Assembly: GCA_024636405.1 (NCBI GenBank)
Contig: JAGXHC010000119.1
Coordinates: forward strand, 1-8,117
Reading direction: 5' to 3'
DNA: 8,117 nt
From: Sulfitobacter sp.
GTDB taxonomy: Bacteria; Pseudomonadota; Alphaproteobacteria; Rhodobacterales; Rhodobacteraceae
The position numbers and the translations under genes are program-made. Below the pieces are notes generated by a model that had not been told where the DNA came from, did no database searches, and saw nothing but the letters and a program-made list of their open reading frames with translations. Of this stretch, positions 1 through 6,145 are shown piece by piece (the stretch's first letter is position 1; each line of letters starts with the position of its first letter).

Positions 1-674
1 AACTGCTGCGCAGCGCCGGCGCTGATCAGATAAATGCTGGTGATCACAAGCCCCCAGTGTGCCCAGCTTTGGGGGTGGAAATCGACCCAAGCGGCCCAGC
101 CGGCAAAGAAGGTCCAGGCCAACGCCATTGGCAGGGTCACGCTGCGCCAGCGTTCGGTGCGCACGGGGTGCACGAATTTGATCGGGGCGAACATGGTCAC
201 GGCAAGGATGGTCACGACGATCAAGCTGACCCACCAGACGGGTTGAAGTGCAAACAGCACCAGCACCAGCATATTCCAGCAGCCCGGAAAGCCGGAGAAG
301 GAGTTGTCCTTGGTCTTCATGCGGGTGTCGGCGAAATACATCGCAGAGGCAAAAGTGACGATGATCAACATGGCCCACCCGCTCCATCCGTCCATCAGGC
401 CGGACTGAAAAAGGGCAAAGGTGGGGATAAACACATAAGTCAGGTAATCGATGATCAGATCAAGCAACACGCCGTCAAATTCAGGCGCGTTGTTCTTCAC
501 GTCGTATTTTCGCGCCAGCGGGCCGTCGATTCCGTCCACGAGGAAGGCGACGACAAGCCACAGAAACATCAGGTCCCATTCCTCTTGCACGGCGGCCAGC
601 ATGGCCAGCATGGCGAACACTGCACCGGTGGCAGTGAAGAGATGGACGAAAAGGGCACGTTTTTGAACGGTCAT
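1..674 (-). CDS. pcs: Phosphatidylcholine synthase (Pcs), 3' end cut by window edge
   Basis: Membrane enzyme that condenses CDP-diacylglycerol with choline to give phosphatidylcholine and CMP, the one-step bacterial route. From the ATG at 674-672, 224 codons are readable with no stop before position 1. The CDP-alcohol phosphotransferase motif is complete: D50-G51-x2-A54-R55, twelve residues, G68-x3-D72-x3-D76. The twelve-residue spacing is the Pcs version of this motif. Downstream, FADTRMKTKDNSFSGFPGCW also resembles Pcs proteins. Several hydrophobic segments (about residues 8-29, 35-47, 70-90 and 97-112, and more after that) fit an integral inner-membrane protein. Pcs is usually about 230-250 residues, so only a short tail is missing. 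No strong ribosome binding site is visible; the bases before the ATG are gcgatggattgcac. The gene is divergent from rpmB. The family call is secure; the operon downstream cannot be seen. Confidence 0.93.
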   Translation of the reverse strand, partial: MTVQKRALFVHLFTATGAVFAMLAMLAAVQEEWDLMFLWLVVAFLVDGIDGPLARKYDVKNNAPEFDGVLLDLIIDYLTYVFIPTFALFQSGLMDGWSGWAMLIIVTFASAMYFADTRMKTKDNSFSGFPGCWNMLVLVLFALQPVWWVSLIVVTILAVTMFAPIKFVHPVRTERWRSVTLPMALAWTFFAGWAAWVDFHPQSWAHWGLVITSIYLISAGAAQQ

Positions 675-895
675 GTGCAATCCATCGCAAAAACAGCGCG
701 GGGATGCAAAAGGAAATACGCTTCGCCGCGTCCTGTCAGCGTTAGTTCGCGCCGCTGCGCGCGCCGTTGGGAATCCTCGCCAGTGGTCAGCGCCCATCTG
801 CGAAGGTTTTGCGGCGCGACGCCAAAGTAGCGGAAAATTGCAATAACGTCGTAACGCCGGGCGGGGTTTGATGGTATCCGTACAGTTCCGGGACA

Positions 896-941
896 ACTGC
901 GCACCTTGCGTCTGCGCGAAAAGCGCAAGGCGCCGCGCAGT
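896..941. repeat. Nested inverted repeat / possible structured RNA
   Basis: The outer arms ACTGCGC (896-902) and GCGCAGT (935-941) are perfect 7-base complements. The inner arms CCTTGCG (904-910) and CGCAAGG (924-930) form another perfect 7-bp stem. A competing smaller hairpin is TGCGC-GAAAA-GCGCA (913-927). One base separates the arms on the left and four on the right. No T-run follows on either strand, so it does not look like an ordinary terminator. It ends six bases before the candidate -35 box of rpmB, so it lies upstream of that transcript and may be a regulatory site, part of a small RNA, or a remnant. The pairing is directly visible; a function is not. Confidence 0.5.
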
Positions 942-946
942 CCGGG

Positions 947-975
947 TTGACGGTGCCGCCGATTCACCCTAAAGC
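947..975 (+). promoter_or_regulatory. Candidate sigma-70-type promoter of rpmB
   Basis: TTGACG (947-952) is separated by exactly 17 bases from TAAAGC (970-975). The -35 is strong and the -10 is weak, a common pattern in alphaproteobacteria. Transcription would begin near 982, giving an 85-90 base leader before rpmB. There is no experimental support; the call rests on hexamer match, spacing and position. Confidence 0.4.
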
Positions 976-1067
976 CAGCAGACGAATTTCCGGGTCGCCA
1001 TGTCGTGCGGCCCCAACGGGTGTTGTACCGGATCGCCGGGAGACACGACAGTAAAAGGATGAACCCC

Positions 1068-1367
1068 ATGTCGCGCGTTTGCGAATTGACCGGAAAAGGC
1101 CCGATGTCGGGCAACAACGTAAGCCACGCCAACAACCGCACGCGGCGCCGGTTCCTGCCTAACCTGAATGATACCACGCTTCAGTCCGAAGCGCTGGGTC
1201 GTTCGTTCAAGTTGCGCATCTCTGCCGCGGCCCTGCGCAGCGTCGATCACCGTGGTGGTCTGGACAAGTTCCTGGCGAAAGCCAAGGATACTGAACTGTC
1301 CGTCAACGCGATGAAGATCAAAAAGGCGATTGCCAAGTCAAGCGCAACTGCGGATGCGCTGAGCTGA
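1068..1367 (+). CDS. rpmB: 50S ribosomal protein L28
   Basis: Encodes a 99-residue basic protein of the large ribosomal subunit. The start [20 protein letters not shown] is the L28 signature ([18 protein letters not shown]), followed by [11 protein letters not shown] and a basic helical C-terminus, which matches the length of alphaproteobacterial L28. The ATG at 1068 is chosen because AAAAGGA at 1053-1059 sits 8 bases upstream and because the protein aligns from this Met; reading on upstream would add 21 unrelated residues. Its only cysteine is C5, so this copy lacks the four-cysteine zinc-binding set found in some L28 proteins. It appears monocistronic, with a candidate promoter at 947-975 and a terminator-like hairpin 30 bases after the stop. 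It acts in the cytoplasm in 50S assembly. Confidence 0.97.
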   Translation: MSRVCELTGKGPMSGNNVSHANNRTRRRFLPNLNDTTLQSEALGRSFKLRISAAALRSVDHRGGLDKFLAKAKDTELSVNAMKIKKAIAKSSATADALS

Positions 1368-1397
1368 ACCAATCCTGCTTTTGCAGAATGAAATTGC

Positions 1398-1432
1398 GCC
1401 CCGGTCCGAAAGGTCCGGGGCTGCGTCGTTTT
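1398..1432 (+). terminator. Rho-independent terminator after rpmB
   Basis: GCCCCGG (1398-1404) pairs with CCGGGGC (1415-1421). Inside, a T/T mismatch and two further C-G pairs close on a GAAA tetraloop. The stem is followed by tgcgtcg and then TTTT at 1429-1432. The T-run is short and displaced by seven bases, so termination may be partial, but the stem is strong and lies 30 bases after the rpmB stop. Confidence 0.55.
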
Positions 1433-1474
1433 CGCGCCTCGCTCCCGGCAGGGTGATCAGATAAGCTTGACTGC

Positions 1475-1819
1475 ATGATCCGCAGTCCCCTAATTCCCTT
1501 GATTTTGGCCATTATTCTGGCTTTTACCAGTCAGACCATGGCCGTGGCGCGCGGTGCCTCTGCGGCGACGGGGCAGATGGTGCTGTGTACGGGAACCGGG
1601 ACGGTTTCAGTCTATACCGATGCGCAGGGCCAGCCGACCGGCGCGCCGCATTTCTGTCCTGACTGTGCGCTGAACGCGGTACTTGGCGGTTCGGCCCGGT
1701 TGCTGGATGCGCCCTTTGTCATGGCTCGGCTCGGGCCTTATGTGGTTTTCAGCGTGGCACATGCGCCGACGTTACCACGGCTTGTTCCGCCATCGCGGGC
1801 ACCGCCCTTGTCTGTTTGA
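1475..1819 (+). CDS. Small exported Cys/His protein, DUF2946-like
   Basis: A 114-residue protein of unproven function. The N-terminus has one basic residue (R3), a hydrophobic stretch at residues 6-17 and small residues at about 21-31, consistent with a Sec signal peptide or an N-terminal anchor. The mature part has C38 in MVLCTGTGTVSVYTD, then H59, C61 and C64 in the motif HFCPDC, and a proline-rich tail (LPRLVPPSRAPP). A Cys near the mature N-terminus, an H-x-CPxC motif and a Pro-rich end resemble the DUF2946 family, which is uncharacterised. The ATG at 1475 has no clear ribosome binding site; GGGTG at 1451-1455 is too distant. It ends 41 bases before a PCu(A)C-type copper chaperone gene on the same strand. 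I infer that the Cys/His set binds a metal, perhaps copper. The family call is from memory of the motif pattern, so moderate; a function would be a guess. Confidence 0.65.
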   Translation: MIRSPLIPLILAIILAFTSQTMAVARGASAATGQMVLCTGTGTVSVYTDAQGQPTGAPHFCPDCALNAVLGGSARLLDAPFVMARLGPYVVFSVAHAPTLPRLVPPSRAPPLSV

Positions 1820-1860
1820 AATACTTCTCAACACTGAACAGATTCGCAAGGAATACCTAG

Positions 1861-2325
1861 ATGACACTGACACGCCTTTTTGGCACGGCCCTGGCTGTGC
1901 TTTTGATGACCACGGCACCCGTGCTGGCCGGTGAAATGATGATCAAGGACAGCTATGTTCGCAGCTCAACGCCCAATTCACCTACGGGTGCCGCGTTTTT
2001 CGTGCTGATGAACAACACCGACAGCGACGACCGCCTGATCGGTGCCGCGTCGGACGTGGCAGAGCGGGTTGAAATGCACTCTCATACCGAGGACGCCAAT
2101 GGCGTGATGCGCATGGGCGAGATTGACGGCGGGGTGCCTGTGGCTGCGGGGGACATGCACGCGTTTGCACGGGGTGGCGATCACGTGATGTTCATGGGTC
2201 TGACCGCGCCGCTGGTGCAGGGCGAACAGATTGCCGTGACCCTGACCTTTGAGAAGGCGGGTGACGTGCAGGTGATGATCCCGGTGGATCACGCACGCAA
2301 ACCCGACCAGGGTGCCAAACACTGA
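1861..2325 (+). CDS. Periplasmic PCu(A)C-type copper chaperone
   Basis: A 154-residue secreted protein. Proteins of this family (formerly DUF461) bind Cu(I) in the periplasm and help metallate the CuA site of cytochrome c oxidase. A signal peptide is clear: R5, a hydrophobic core at 6-22, then P20-V-L-A23 with cleavage expected after A23. The copper-binding Met/His pattern is present: M72-H73, H75, M83, M85, then H108-x-M110 with M112. The usual spacing H/M-x10-M-x21-H-x-M is met within about one residue, and the flanking GGDHVMFMGL is typical. The family's start of the mature protein (IKDSYVRSSTPNSPTGAAFF) also matches. AAGGA at 1848-1852 lies 8 bases before the ATG. The cysteine protein upstream is probably co-transcribed. 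The gene is convergent with the sirtuin gene, only 15 bases apart. The last ligand residue set should be confirmed by alignment. Confidence 0.92.
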   Translation: MTLTRLFGTALAVLLMTTAPVLAGEMMIKDSYVRSSTPNSPTGAAFFVLMNNTDSDDRLIGAASDVAERVEMHSHTEDANGVMRMGEIDGGVPVAAGDMHAFARGGDHVMFMGLTAPLVQGEQIAVTLTFEKAGDVQVMIPVDHARKPDQGAKH

Positions 2326-2326
2326 C

Positions 2327-2362
2327 AAAACGGTACGGCGTCAGAAGATCTGGCGCCGTACC
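2327..2362 (-). terminator. Hairpin terminating the sirtuin transcript
   Basis: GGTACGGCG (2332-2340) and CGCCGTACC (2354-2362) are perfect 9-base complements with a 13-base loop. On the minus strand the stem is followed, after one further base, by TTTT (2330-2327), as expected of a terminator for the sirtuin gene. The first arm on that strand lies inside the last sirtuin codons and the stop lies in the loop. There is no T-run on the plus-strand side, so it would work less well for the PCu(A)C gene. Confidence 0.55.
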
Positions 2363-3054
2363 CCACCTGCCAGCACCTCGTCCACCCAGTCAGGAACTGT
2401 GGTGCCTGCCGGACCGATGCGGTGTTCGGCAAACTGGTTGCCGACGGCGGAGCGTTCAAGATTGAATTCAATCGTATGCGCGCCGGCACGGCGGGCTTCG
2501 GCGACGAAACCGGCAGCGGGATAGACATTGCCGGAGGTGCCGATGGCGGCAAAGATTTCGGCCTCTGCCAGATGATCGAAGATCGTGTCCATGTCGTAGG
2601 GCATTTCCCCAAACCAGACGATATCGGGCCGTGCTGCCGGATCGCCGCAGGCAGGGCAGGGATCGCCCGGTGCCATGACCATCGGGGCGGGCCAGCGGTG
2701 ATCACAGGTGGCGCAGAGTGCGCTGTTGACGGCGCCGTGCATATGCATGACCACGCCTGCGCCGCCGCGTTCGTGCAGGTCATCGACATTCTGCGTCACG
2801 ATAACCACCTCACCGTCATGTTTTTCCTGCAGGCGCGCCAGTGCCTTGTGGGCCGGGTTGGGTGATGCTGCAGCGGCCTGCTTGCGCCGCGCGTTATAGA
2901 AATCGACCACCAGTTTGGGATCGCGCGCGAAGCCTTCGGGGGTGGCGACATCTTCGACCTTGTGTTGCGCCCAAAGGCCGTCTTCGGCGCGGAAGGTCTC
3001 AAGCCCGCTTTCTGCGGAAATGCCGGCGCCGGTCAGGATCACGATCTTGGTCAT
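2341..3054 (-). CDS. cobB: NAD-dependent protein deacylase, sirtuin (CobB type)
   Basis: A 237-residue cytoplasmic Sir2 enzyme that removes acyl groups from lysines using NAD+, releasing nicotinamide and O-acyl-ADP-ribose. In order: NAD-binding GAGISAESG at residues 9-17 with T20-F21-R22, QNVDDLH at 88-94, catalytic H106 in HMHG, and zinc-binding C114-x2-C117 and C133-x2-C136. RPDIVWFGEMP follows at 142-152, then a GTSG motif. Y53 and R56 (YNAR) match the Tyr-x-x-Arg pair that lets class III sirtuins such as SIRT5 and E. coli CobB accept succinyl-type acyl groups, so broad deacylase activity is predicted. The start is set at 3054 because the sirtuin fold begins MTKIVILTGAG there; 24 further upstream codons are open but unlike sirtuins. 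The ribosome binding site is weak. The LysR gene ends 61 bases upstream with no clear terminator, so the two may be co-transcribed. Confidence 0.95.
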   Translation of the reverse strand: MTKIVILTGAGISAESGLETFRAEDGLWAQHKVEDVATPEGFARDPKLVVDFYNARRKQAAAASPNPAHKALARLQEKHDGEVVIVTQNVDDLHERGGAGVVMHMHGAVNSALCATCDHRWPAPMVMAPGDPCPACGDPAARPDIVWFGEMPYDMDTIFDHLAEAEIFAAIGTSGNVYPAAGFVAEARRAGAHTIEFNLERSAVGNQFAEHRIGPAGTTVPDWVDEVLAGGVRRQIF

Positions 3055-3115
3055 GGGGTGTCCGTTTTTAGGGTGTCGCGCGATTGAACCAGCCGCGCGG
3101 CGGCACCGCAAGTCT

Positions 3116-4081
3116 TCAGTCGCCAATCAGCACGAAACGTTCCGCCAACCAGGGCAGGCGCGCGACGGCGGGCGTGATCATATGGGTGTCGATCAGGCGG
3201 CGCATTGTCTGGGCAATGTCGCGCGGCACCGGCCCGGACCAATCGGACCCGGCGATCAAAGCGATCTGGCGCGCGATATCGTCCGTGGGCAGCGCGAATG
3301 CATCAAGCGTGTCATGAAACCGCACGGCGCGCATGAAACCCATTGGCGTTGTGATGGTCCAGCCGATGCCGCGGGCGACCATCGCCATCAAGGCAAGGTG
3401 ACTGCCGATCTCAAATCGCGCTGGCAGGGCGATACCCTGGCTCTGCAGGTGCGCGTCGATTTGGCGGGCGATCATCTGATCTTCTTCATACCGCAGGAAG
3501 GGCAGGGGATGATCGCCGGCCAGCAATGCGTCGGCGGTGGCGGTCTGGCCTGCGGGGGCCACGACGATGAACGGATCGCGCGCCAGCGGATAGTCTATCA
3601 CACCATCCCCCGAAGGTTCCGTCAGCGCAGAGATTGCCATATGCAGCGACTGGTCGCGCACCGCGCGGGTCAACTCATTGGAGCCTGCGGTGATCAGGCG
3701 AAAACGGCATCCTGTCAGGCTGTCACCCAGGATCGTGGCCAGGCGCGGCGTCAGGTCATTATCGAAATCGTCGATCACGCCAAGGCTGAGTTCATCCAGA
3801 TGCGCAAGATCCATCACCGTCACATCGCTTTGCGCCTGCCGCAGTTCGCTCAGCGCCGCGACAGTGCGGCGCAGGAACAGATGCCCCGCCGCGGTCAGGC
3901 GCATGGGGCGGCGGGTGTGGTCGATCAGATCGGCCCCGAGGGCGGTCTCAAGGTTTCGCATCTGCTGGCTGACCGCGGGCTGGCTTAACCCAGTGGATTG
4001 CGCCGTCTGGGCGACTGATCCGGTTTGGGCCAGAGACTCGAAAATCTCGATCCCGCGCAGGGTCACACCCTTTTTCAGCAT
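3116..4081 (-). CDS. LysR-family transcriptional regulator
   Basis: A 321-residue LysR-type regulator. The N-terminal winged helix-turn-helix is clear: residues 8-17 TLRGIEIFES, helix-turn-helix around 21-42 (GSVAQTAQSTGLSQPAVSQQ), then NLETALGADLIDH and the wing LTAAGHLFL. A linker helix (about 67-88) leads to a two-lobed effector-binding domain over the rest. The effector is not readable from sequence. AGGA lies 11-12 bases before the ATG on its strand. It is divergent from a carbon-nitrogen hydrolase gene across a 177-base gap, the classic arrangement for a LysR protein that controls its neighbour and itself, so I infer this hydrolase is its target. The sirtuin gene follows in the same direction. 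Some members of this domain type answer to amines or amino acids, but that is not shown here. Confidence 0.93.
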   Translation of the reverse strand: MLKKGVTLRGIEIFESLAQTGSVAQTAQSTGLSQPAVSQQMRNLETALGADLIDHTRRPMRLTAAGHLFLRRTVAALSELRQAQSDVTVMDLAHLDELSLGVIDDFDNDLTPRLATILGDSLTGCRFRLITAGSNELTRAVRDQSLHMAISALTEPSGDGVIDYPLARDPFIVVAPAGQTATADALLAGDHPLPFLRYEEDQMIARQIDAHLQSQGIALPARFEIGSHLALMAMVARGIGWTITTPMGFMRAVRFHDTLDAFALPTDDIARQIALIAGSDWSGPVPRDIAQTMRRLIDTHMITPAVARLPWLAERFVLIGD

Positions 4082-4152
4082 TCGATCAACATCCTGTAGT
4101 TTCTAGGTTTCCAAAGGTGGCCGACGACACGACCGCGCATTCACTGGTAATG

Positions 4153-4173
4153 TTTCGCCAATATATGTCGAAA
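4153..4173. promoter_or_regulatory. Candidate LysR operator in the divergent promoter region
   Basis: TTTCG (4153-4157) and CGAAA (4169-4173) are perfect inverted repeats around an 11-base AT-rich centre (ccaatatatgt). LysR proteins typically bind an interrupted dyad with a T-N11-A core, so the size fits, although the exact register here is TTTCG-N11-CGAAA. The site lies 72 bases upstream of the LysR start and 85 bases before the hydrolase start. Further half-sites are nearby (CGCGAA at 4175-4180). A weak promoter for the hydrolase could be TTGAAG at 4205-4210 with CAGGAT at 4228-4233. Binding is inferred from position and symmetry only. Confidence 0.4.
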
Positions 4174-4258
4174 ACGCGAATGTGTCATCGGAATAAATCC
4201 GTTCTTGAAGCGGCCCGCATTGCGCATCAGGATGGCCGCGACCTGATCGGAGTTAACC

Positions 4259-5134
4259 ATGAAGATTGCCAGCGCCGCCTATCCGCTTGATGTGCTTAGT
4301 TCATGGGCGCAGTACGAGGACAAGATTGCCGACTGGGTGGGGCAGGCTGCGGGCAATGGCGCCGATTTGCTGGTGTTTCCCGAGTACGGCGCGATGGAAT
4401 TGGCGACGCTAGCCGGAGCGGATGTGGCGGCGGATCTGGAGCGATCGCTTTATGCGGTGTCGGACCTGCTAGGAGACGCGGATGCGCTGCATCTTCGCCT
4501 GGCGGCAGCGCACGGCGTGCATATTGTCGCGGCATCTGGCCCTGCCGCAACCGCGACACGGCCGGTAAACCGCGCGCGCCTGATCACGCCGACAGGCCAG
4601 ATCGGTATTCAGGACAAGCAAATCATGACCCGGTTCGAGCGGGAAGAATGGGACGTGATCGGCGGCAACGGATTGCAGGTATTCGACACAGCTTTGGGCC
4701 GCATCGGCATCCTGATCTGTTATGACAGCGAGTTTCCGTTGCTGGGGCGTGCCCTGTCGGACTGTGATATCATCGCCGTACCCAGCGTGACTGAGGCGCT
4801 TGCCGGATACTGGCGGGTGCGCATCGGGTCGATGGCCCGTGCGCTGGAGAATCAGTGCATCACGGCCATGTCATCGGTGGTGGGTCCGGCCGACTGGTCG
4901 CCCGCTATGGGCACTTCGTTTGGCGCAGGCGGGGTATTCTGCCCGCCCGATACCGGTTTTCCGCCGACCGGGGTATTGGCGGCGGCGGACGTGAACGTGC
5001 CGGGCTGGACCTATGCGGAGGTTGATCTGGCGCAGGTTGCGCATGTGCGCCGCGACGGTGTCGTACTCAACCGCGACCACTGGCAAGACCAGACCGGACG
5101 GGACGGCACGGCGATAAACGTACGTTTGCGCTGA
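4259..5134 (+). CDS. Carbon-nitrogen hydrolase, nitrilase superfamily
   Basis: A 291-residue enzyme of the nitrilase/amidase superfamily, which hydrolyses non-peptide C-N bonds through a Glu-Lys-Cys site. All three residues are in context: E42 in VFPEYG, K120 in QDKQIM, C154 in ILICYDSEFP. A further conserved Glu is in FEREEW (E129 or E130). The run KQIMTRFEREEW and the early AMELATL resemble the Rim1-like nitrilase subgroup, some members of which carry an acetyltransferase domain; this one has only the hydrolase domain. The substrate is unknown; amides or ureido compounds are plausible. CGGAG at 4248-4252 lies 6 bases before the ATG. It is divergent from a LysR gene that probably controls it. 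It is not obviously linked to infA, 81 bases downstream, and hairpins in that gap may separate them. No signal peptide is seen, so it is cytoplasmic. The family is secure; the subgroup is moderate. Confidence 0.92.
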   Translation: MKIASAAYPLDVLSSWAQYEDKIADWVGQAAGNGADLLVFPEYGAMELATLAGADVAADLERSLYAVSDLLGDADALHLRLAAAHGVHIVAASGPAATATRPVNRARLITPTGQIGIQDKQIMTRFEREEWDVIGGNGLQVFDTALGRIGILICYDSEFPLLGRALSDCDIIAVPSVTEALAGYWRVRIGSMARALENQCITAMSSVVGPADWSPAMGTSFGAGGVFCPPDTGFPPTGVLAAADVNVPGWTYAEVDLAQVAHVRRDGVVLNRDHWQDQTGRDGTAINVRLR

Positions 5135-5160
5135 ATAGCCCTTGAAATAACGCGCAAATG
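5123..5160 (+). repeat. Inverted repeat across the hydrolase stop codon
   Basis: TTTGCGC (5125-5131) and GCGCAAA (5152-5158) are perfect complements, extended outward by a G-T and a C-G pair to nine pairs (5123-5131 with 5152-5160). The 20-base loop contains the TGA stop at 5132-5134. A smaller competing hairpin is GCGC-AAAT-GCGC (5152-5163). No T-run follows directly, so it may protect the transcript end rather than terminate it. It also overlaps a possible infA -35 box. Confidence 0.35.
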
Positions 5161-5172
5161 CGCCCATTTAAG
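5142..5172 (+). promoter_or_regulatory. Weak candidate promoter of infA
   Basis: TTGAAA (5142-5147) is followed after 19 bases by TTTAAG (5167-5172), each a reasonable match to the -35 and -10 hexamers, but the spacing is longer than the usual 17. infA is usually transcribed independently, and this is the best candidate in the 81-base gap. Confidence 0.25.
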
Positions 5173-5178
5173 CCTGCG

Positions 5179-5198
5179 CCCTCAGGTTGGAGGGTTTT
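5179..5198 (+). terminator. Short hairpin with T-run ahead of infA
   Basis: CCCTC (5179-5183) pairs with GAGGG (5190-5194) over a 6-base loop, followed directly by TTTT (5195-5198). The stem is only five pairs. It could end the hydrolase transcript, or, if infA starts transcription just upstream, form its 5' leader. It stands 6 bases before the infA ribosome binding site. Confidence 0.35.
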
Positions 5199-5215
5199 GT
5201 GTTCAAGGAGAGACC

Positions 5216-5434
5216 ATGGCCAAGGAAGACACGCTCGAATTCCCCGGTATCGTGAAGGAACTCCTGCCTAACGCGACATTTCGGGTCGAGCTTGAAAACG
5301 GCCATGAGATCATCGCGCACACGGCAGGCAAGATGCGCAAGAACCGCATCCGTGTTCTGGCAGGCGACAAGGTGCAGGTCGAAATGACGCCCTATGACCT
5401 GACCAAGGGCCGGATCAACTACAGATTTAAATAG
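5216..5434 (+). CDS. infA: Translation initiation factor IF-1
   Basis: A 72-residue single OB-fold protein that binds the A site of the 30S subunit during initiation, together with IF-2 and IF-3. The sequence [20 protein letters not shown], then [32 protein letters not shown] and the end [11 protein letters not shown] is typical IF-1 over its whole length, and 72 residues is the usual size. The ribosome binding site is strong: AAGGAG at 5205-5210, five bases before the ATG. A GC-rich hairpin follows the stop directly. The next gene, maf, begins 132 bases downstream, so infA may be separately transcribed or share some read-through. It acts in the cytoplasm on the small ribosomal subunit. Confidence 0.98.
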   Translation: MAKEDTLEFPGIVKELLPNATFRVELENGHEIIAHTAGKMRKNRIRVLAGDKVQVEMTPYDLTKGRINYRFK

Positions 5435-5455
5435 GCCCGCATCGCTTTGGCGGGC
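5435..5455 (+). other. Hairpin directly after the infA stop
   Basis: GCCCGC (5435-5440) pairs with GCGGGC (5450-5455) over a 9-base loop, starting on the base after the infA TAG. No T-run follows (aaacgttgg), so it is not a standard intrinsic terminator; it may stabilise the 3' end or slow polymerase. A second small hairpin, GGCAC-agtta-GTGCC, lies at 5519-5533 before maf. The remaining bases between infA and maf hold no gene that I can see. Confidence 0.4.
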
Positions 5456-5566
5456 AAACGTTGGCAGGGTCTGCGTTTGACGGTGCGCGGTGCTGCGCGC
5501 CTGTCTGTGGCGCGGTCGGGCACAGTTAGTGCCTGAGACACCGGCGGGTAAGCGGGGAACTGTTCC

Positions 5567-6145
5567 ATGCAATTTATCTTAGGATCAGGATCGCCGCGTC
5601 GGCTTGAACTTTTGGCGCAGATCGGCGTGGTCCCTGATGCCATTCGCGCGCCCGATATCGACGAAACCCCTCAAAAAGCAGAACTGCCGCGCCCCTATTG
5701 TGCCCGCATGGCGCGCGAAAAGGCAGCAGCAGTGGCGGCAGGTGTCGATGACATCGTTCTATGTGCCGATACCACCGTGGCGCTGGGGCGTCGCATCCTT
5801 GGCAAACCTGCGGACGCAGATGAAGCGGCATCGTTCCTGCGACTGATGTCAGGTCGACGGCACAAAGTCGTCACGGCAGTTGCGGTAAAACGGGGTGACA
5901 AGATTTGGCAGCGTGACGTACAGAGCCTTGTGAAAATGAAATCGCTGTCGGACGAGGACATTCGCGCATACCTTGACACCGGCGATTGGCAGGGCAAGGC
6001 GGGTGGCTATGCCATTCAAGGCCCTGCGGCGGTGCTGATCCCTTGGATTTCGGGCTCGTTCACCGGTATTGTCGGATTGCCGCTGGCAGAAACGGCAACA
6101 CTGCTGCAAGCCGCAGGTTACCCCCTTTACGGAGATGCCCCATGA
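5567..6145 (+). CDS. maf: Maf-family nucleoside triphosphate pyrophosphatase
   Basis: A 192-residue cytoplasmic house-cleaning enzyme that hydrolyses non-canonical or excess nucleotides to monophosphate and pyrophosphate; Maf proteins have also been linked to septum inhibition. Family motifs in order: S7-G-S9-P-R11-R12 near the N-terminus, E33 with K52, D68 in LCADTTV (the catalytic base), GKP at 79-81, [11 protein letters not shown] at 95-105, and [10 protein letters not shown] at 143-152. The ADT rather than SDQ version around D68 suggests the YhdE subgroup, acting on dTTP and UTP, rather than the YceF m7GTP type. GGGGA at 5554-5558 precedes the ATG by 8 bases. Its stop overlaps the next start in an ATGA (6142-6145), so translation is probably coupled to the RNase E/G-type gene. 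maf (yhdE) and rng are also neighbours in E. coli. Confidence 0.94.
   Translation: MQFILGSGSPRRLELLAQIGVVPDAIRAPDIDETPQKAELPRPYCARMAREKAAAVAAGVDDIVLCADTTVALGRRILGKPADADEAASFLRLMSGRRHKVVTAVAVKRGDKIWQRDVQSLVKMKSLSDEDIRAYLDTGDWQGKAGGYAIQGPAAVLIPWISGSFTGIVGLPLAETATLLQAAGYPLYGDAP

Larger units (their letters stand above)
675..1067. other. Non-coding gap between divergent pcs and rpmB
   Basis: About 393 bases separate the pcs start from the rpmB start. I find no convincing gene on either strand. A long minus-strand reading frame crosses the gap, but its third codon positions are not GC-enriched (my rough count of its last 58 codons is near 58%), its sequence is Arg-rich, and it also runs antisense into rpmB. 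The gap holds a nested inverted repeat (896-941), a candidate rpmB promoter (947-975) and the rpmB ribosome binding site (AAAAGGA at 1053-1059). The pcs promoter should lie in the left part, but I could not pick out a clear one. Confidence 0.6.

Noticed and set aside
57..830. Plus-strand open frame of 257 codons
   Set aside because: It is antisense to pcs, His/Gly/Gln/Lys-rich, and lacks any domain: a shadow of a GC-rich gene.
671..1177. Minus-strand open frame of 168 codons ending in an ATGA overlap with the pcs start
   Set aside because: The overlap is tempting, but the frame runs antisense into rpmB, its third positions are not GC-enriched, it is Arg-rich, and no family is recognisable. 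Recheck only if relatives conserve it.
3055..3126. Longer sirtuin start with 24 extra N-terminal residues
   Set aside because: The extra residues do not resemble sirtuins, overlap the end of the LysR gene, and the fold begins at the Met encoded at 3054.
2915..3988. Plus-strand open frame of 357 codons
   Set aside because: It is antisense to the LysR gene and the start of the sirtuin gene, both of which have clear family motifs.
5986..6141. Upstream extension of the RNase E/G-type frame by 52 codons
   Set aside because: These codons lie inside maf in another frame; the ATG at 6142 has a good ribosome binding site and begins the family homology.
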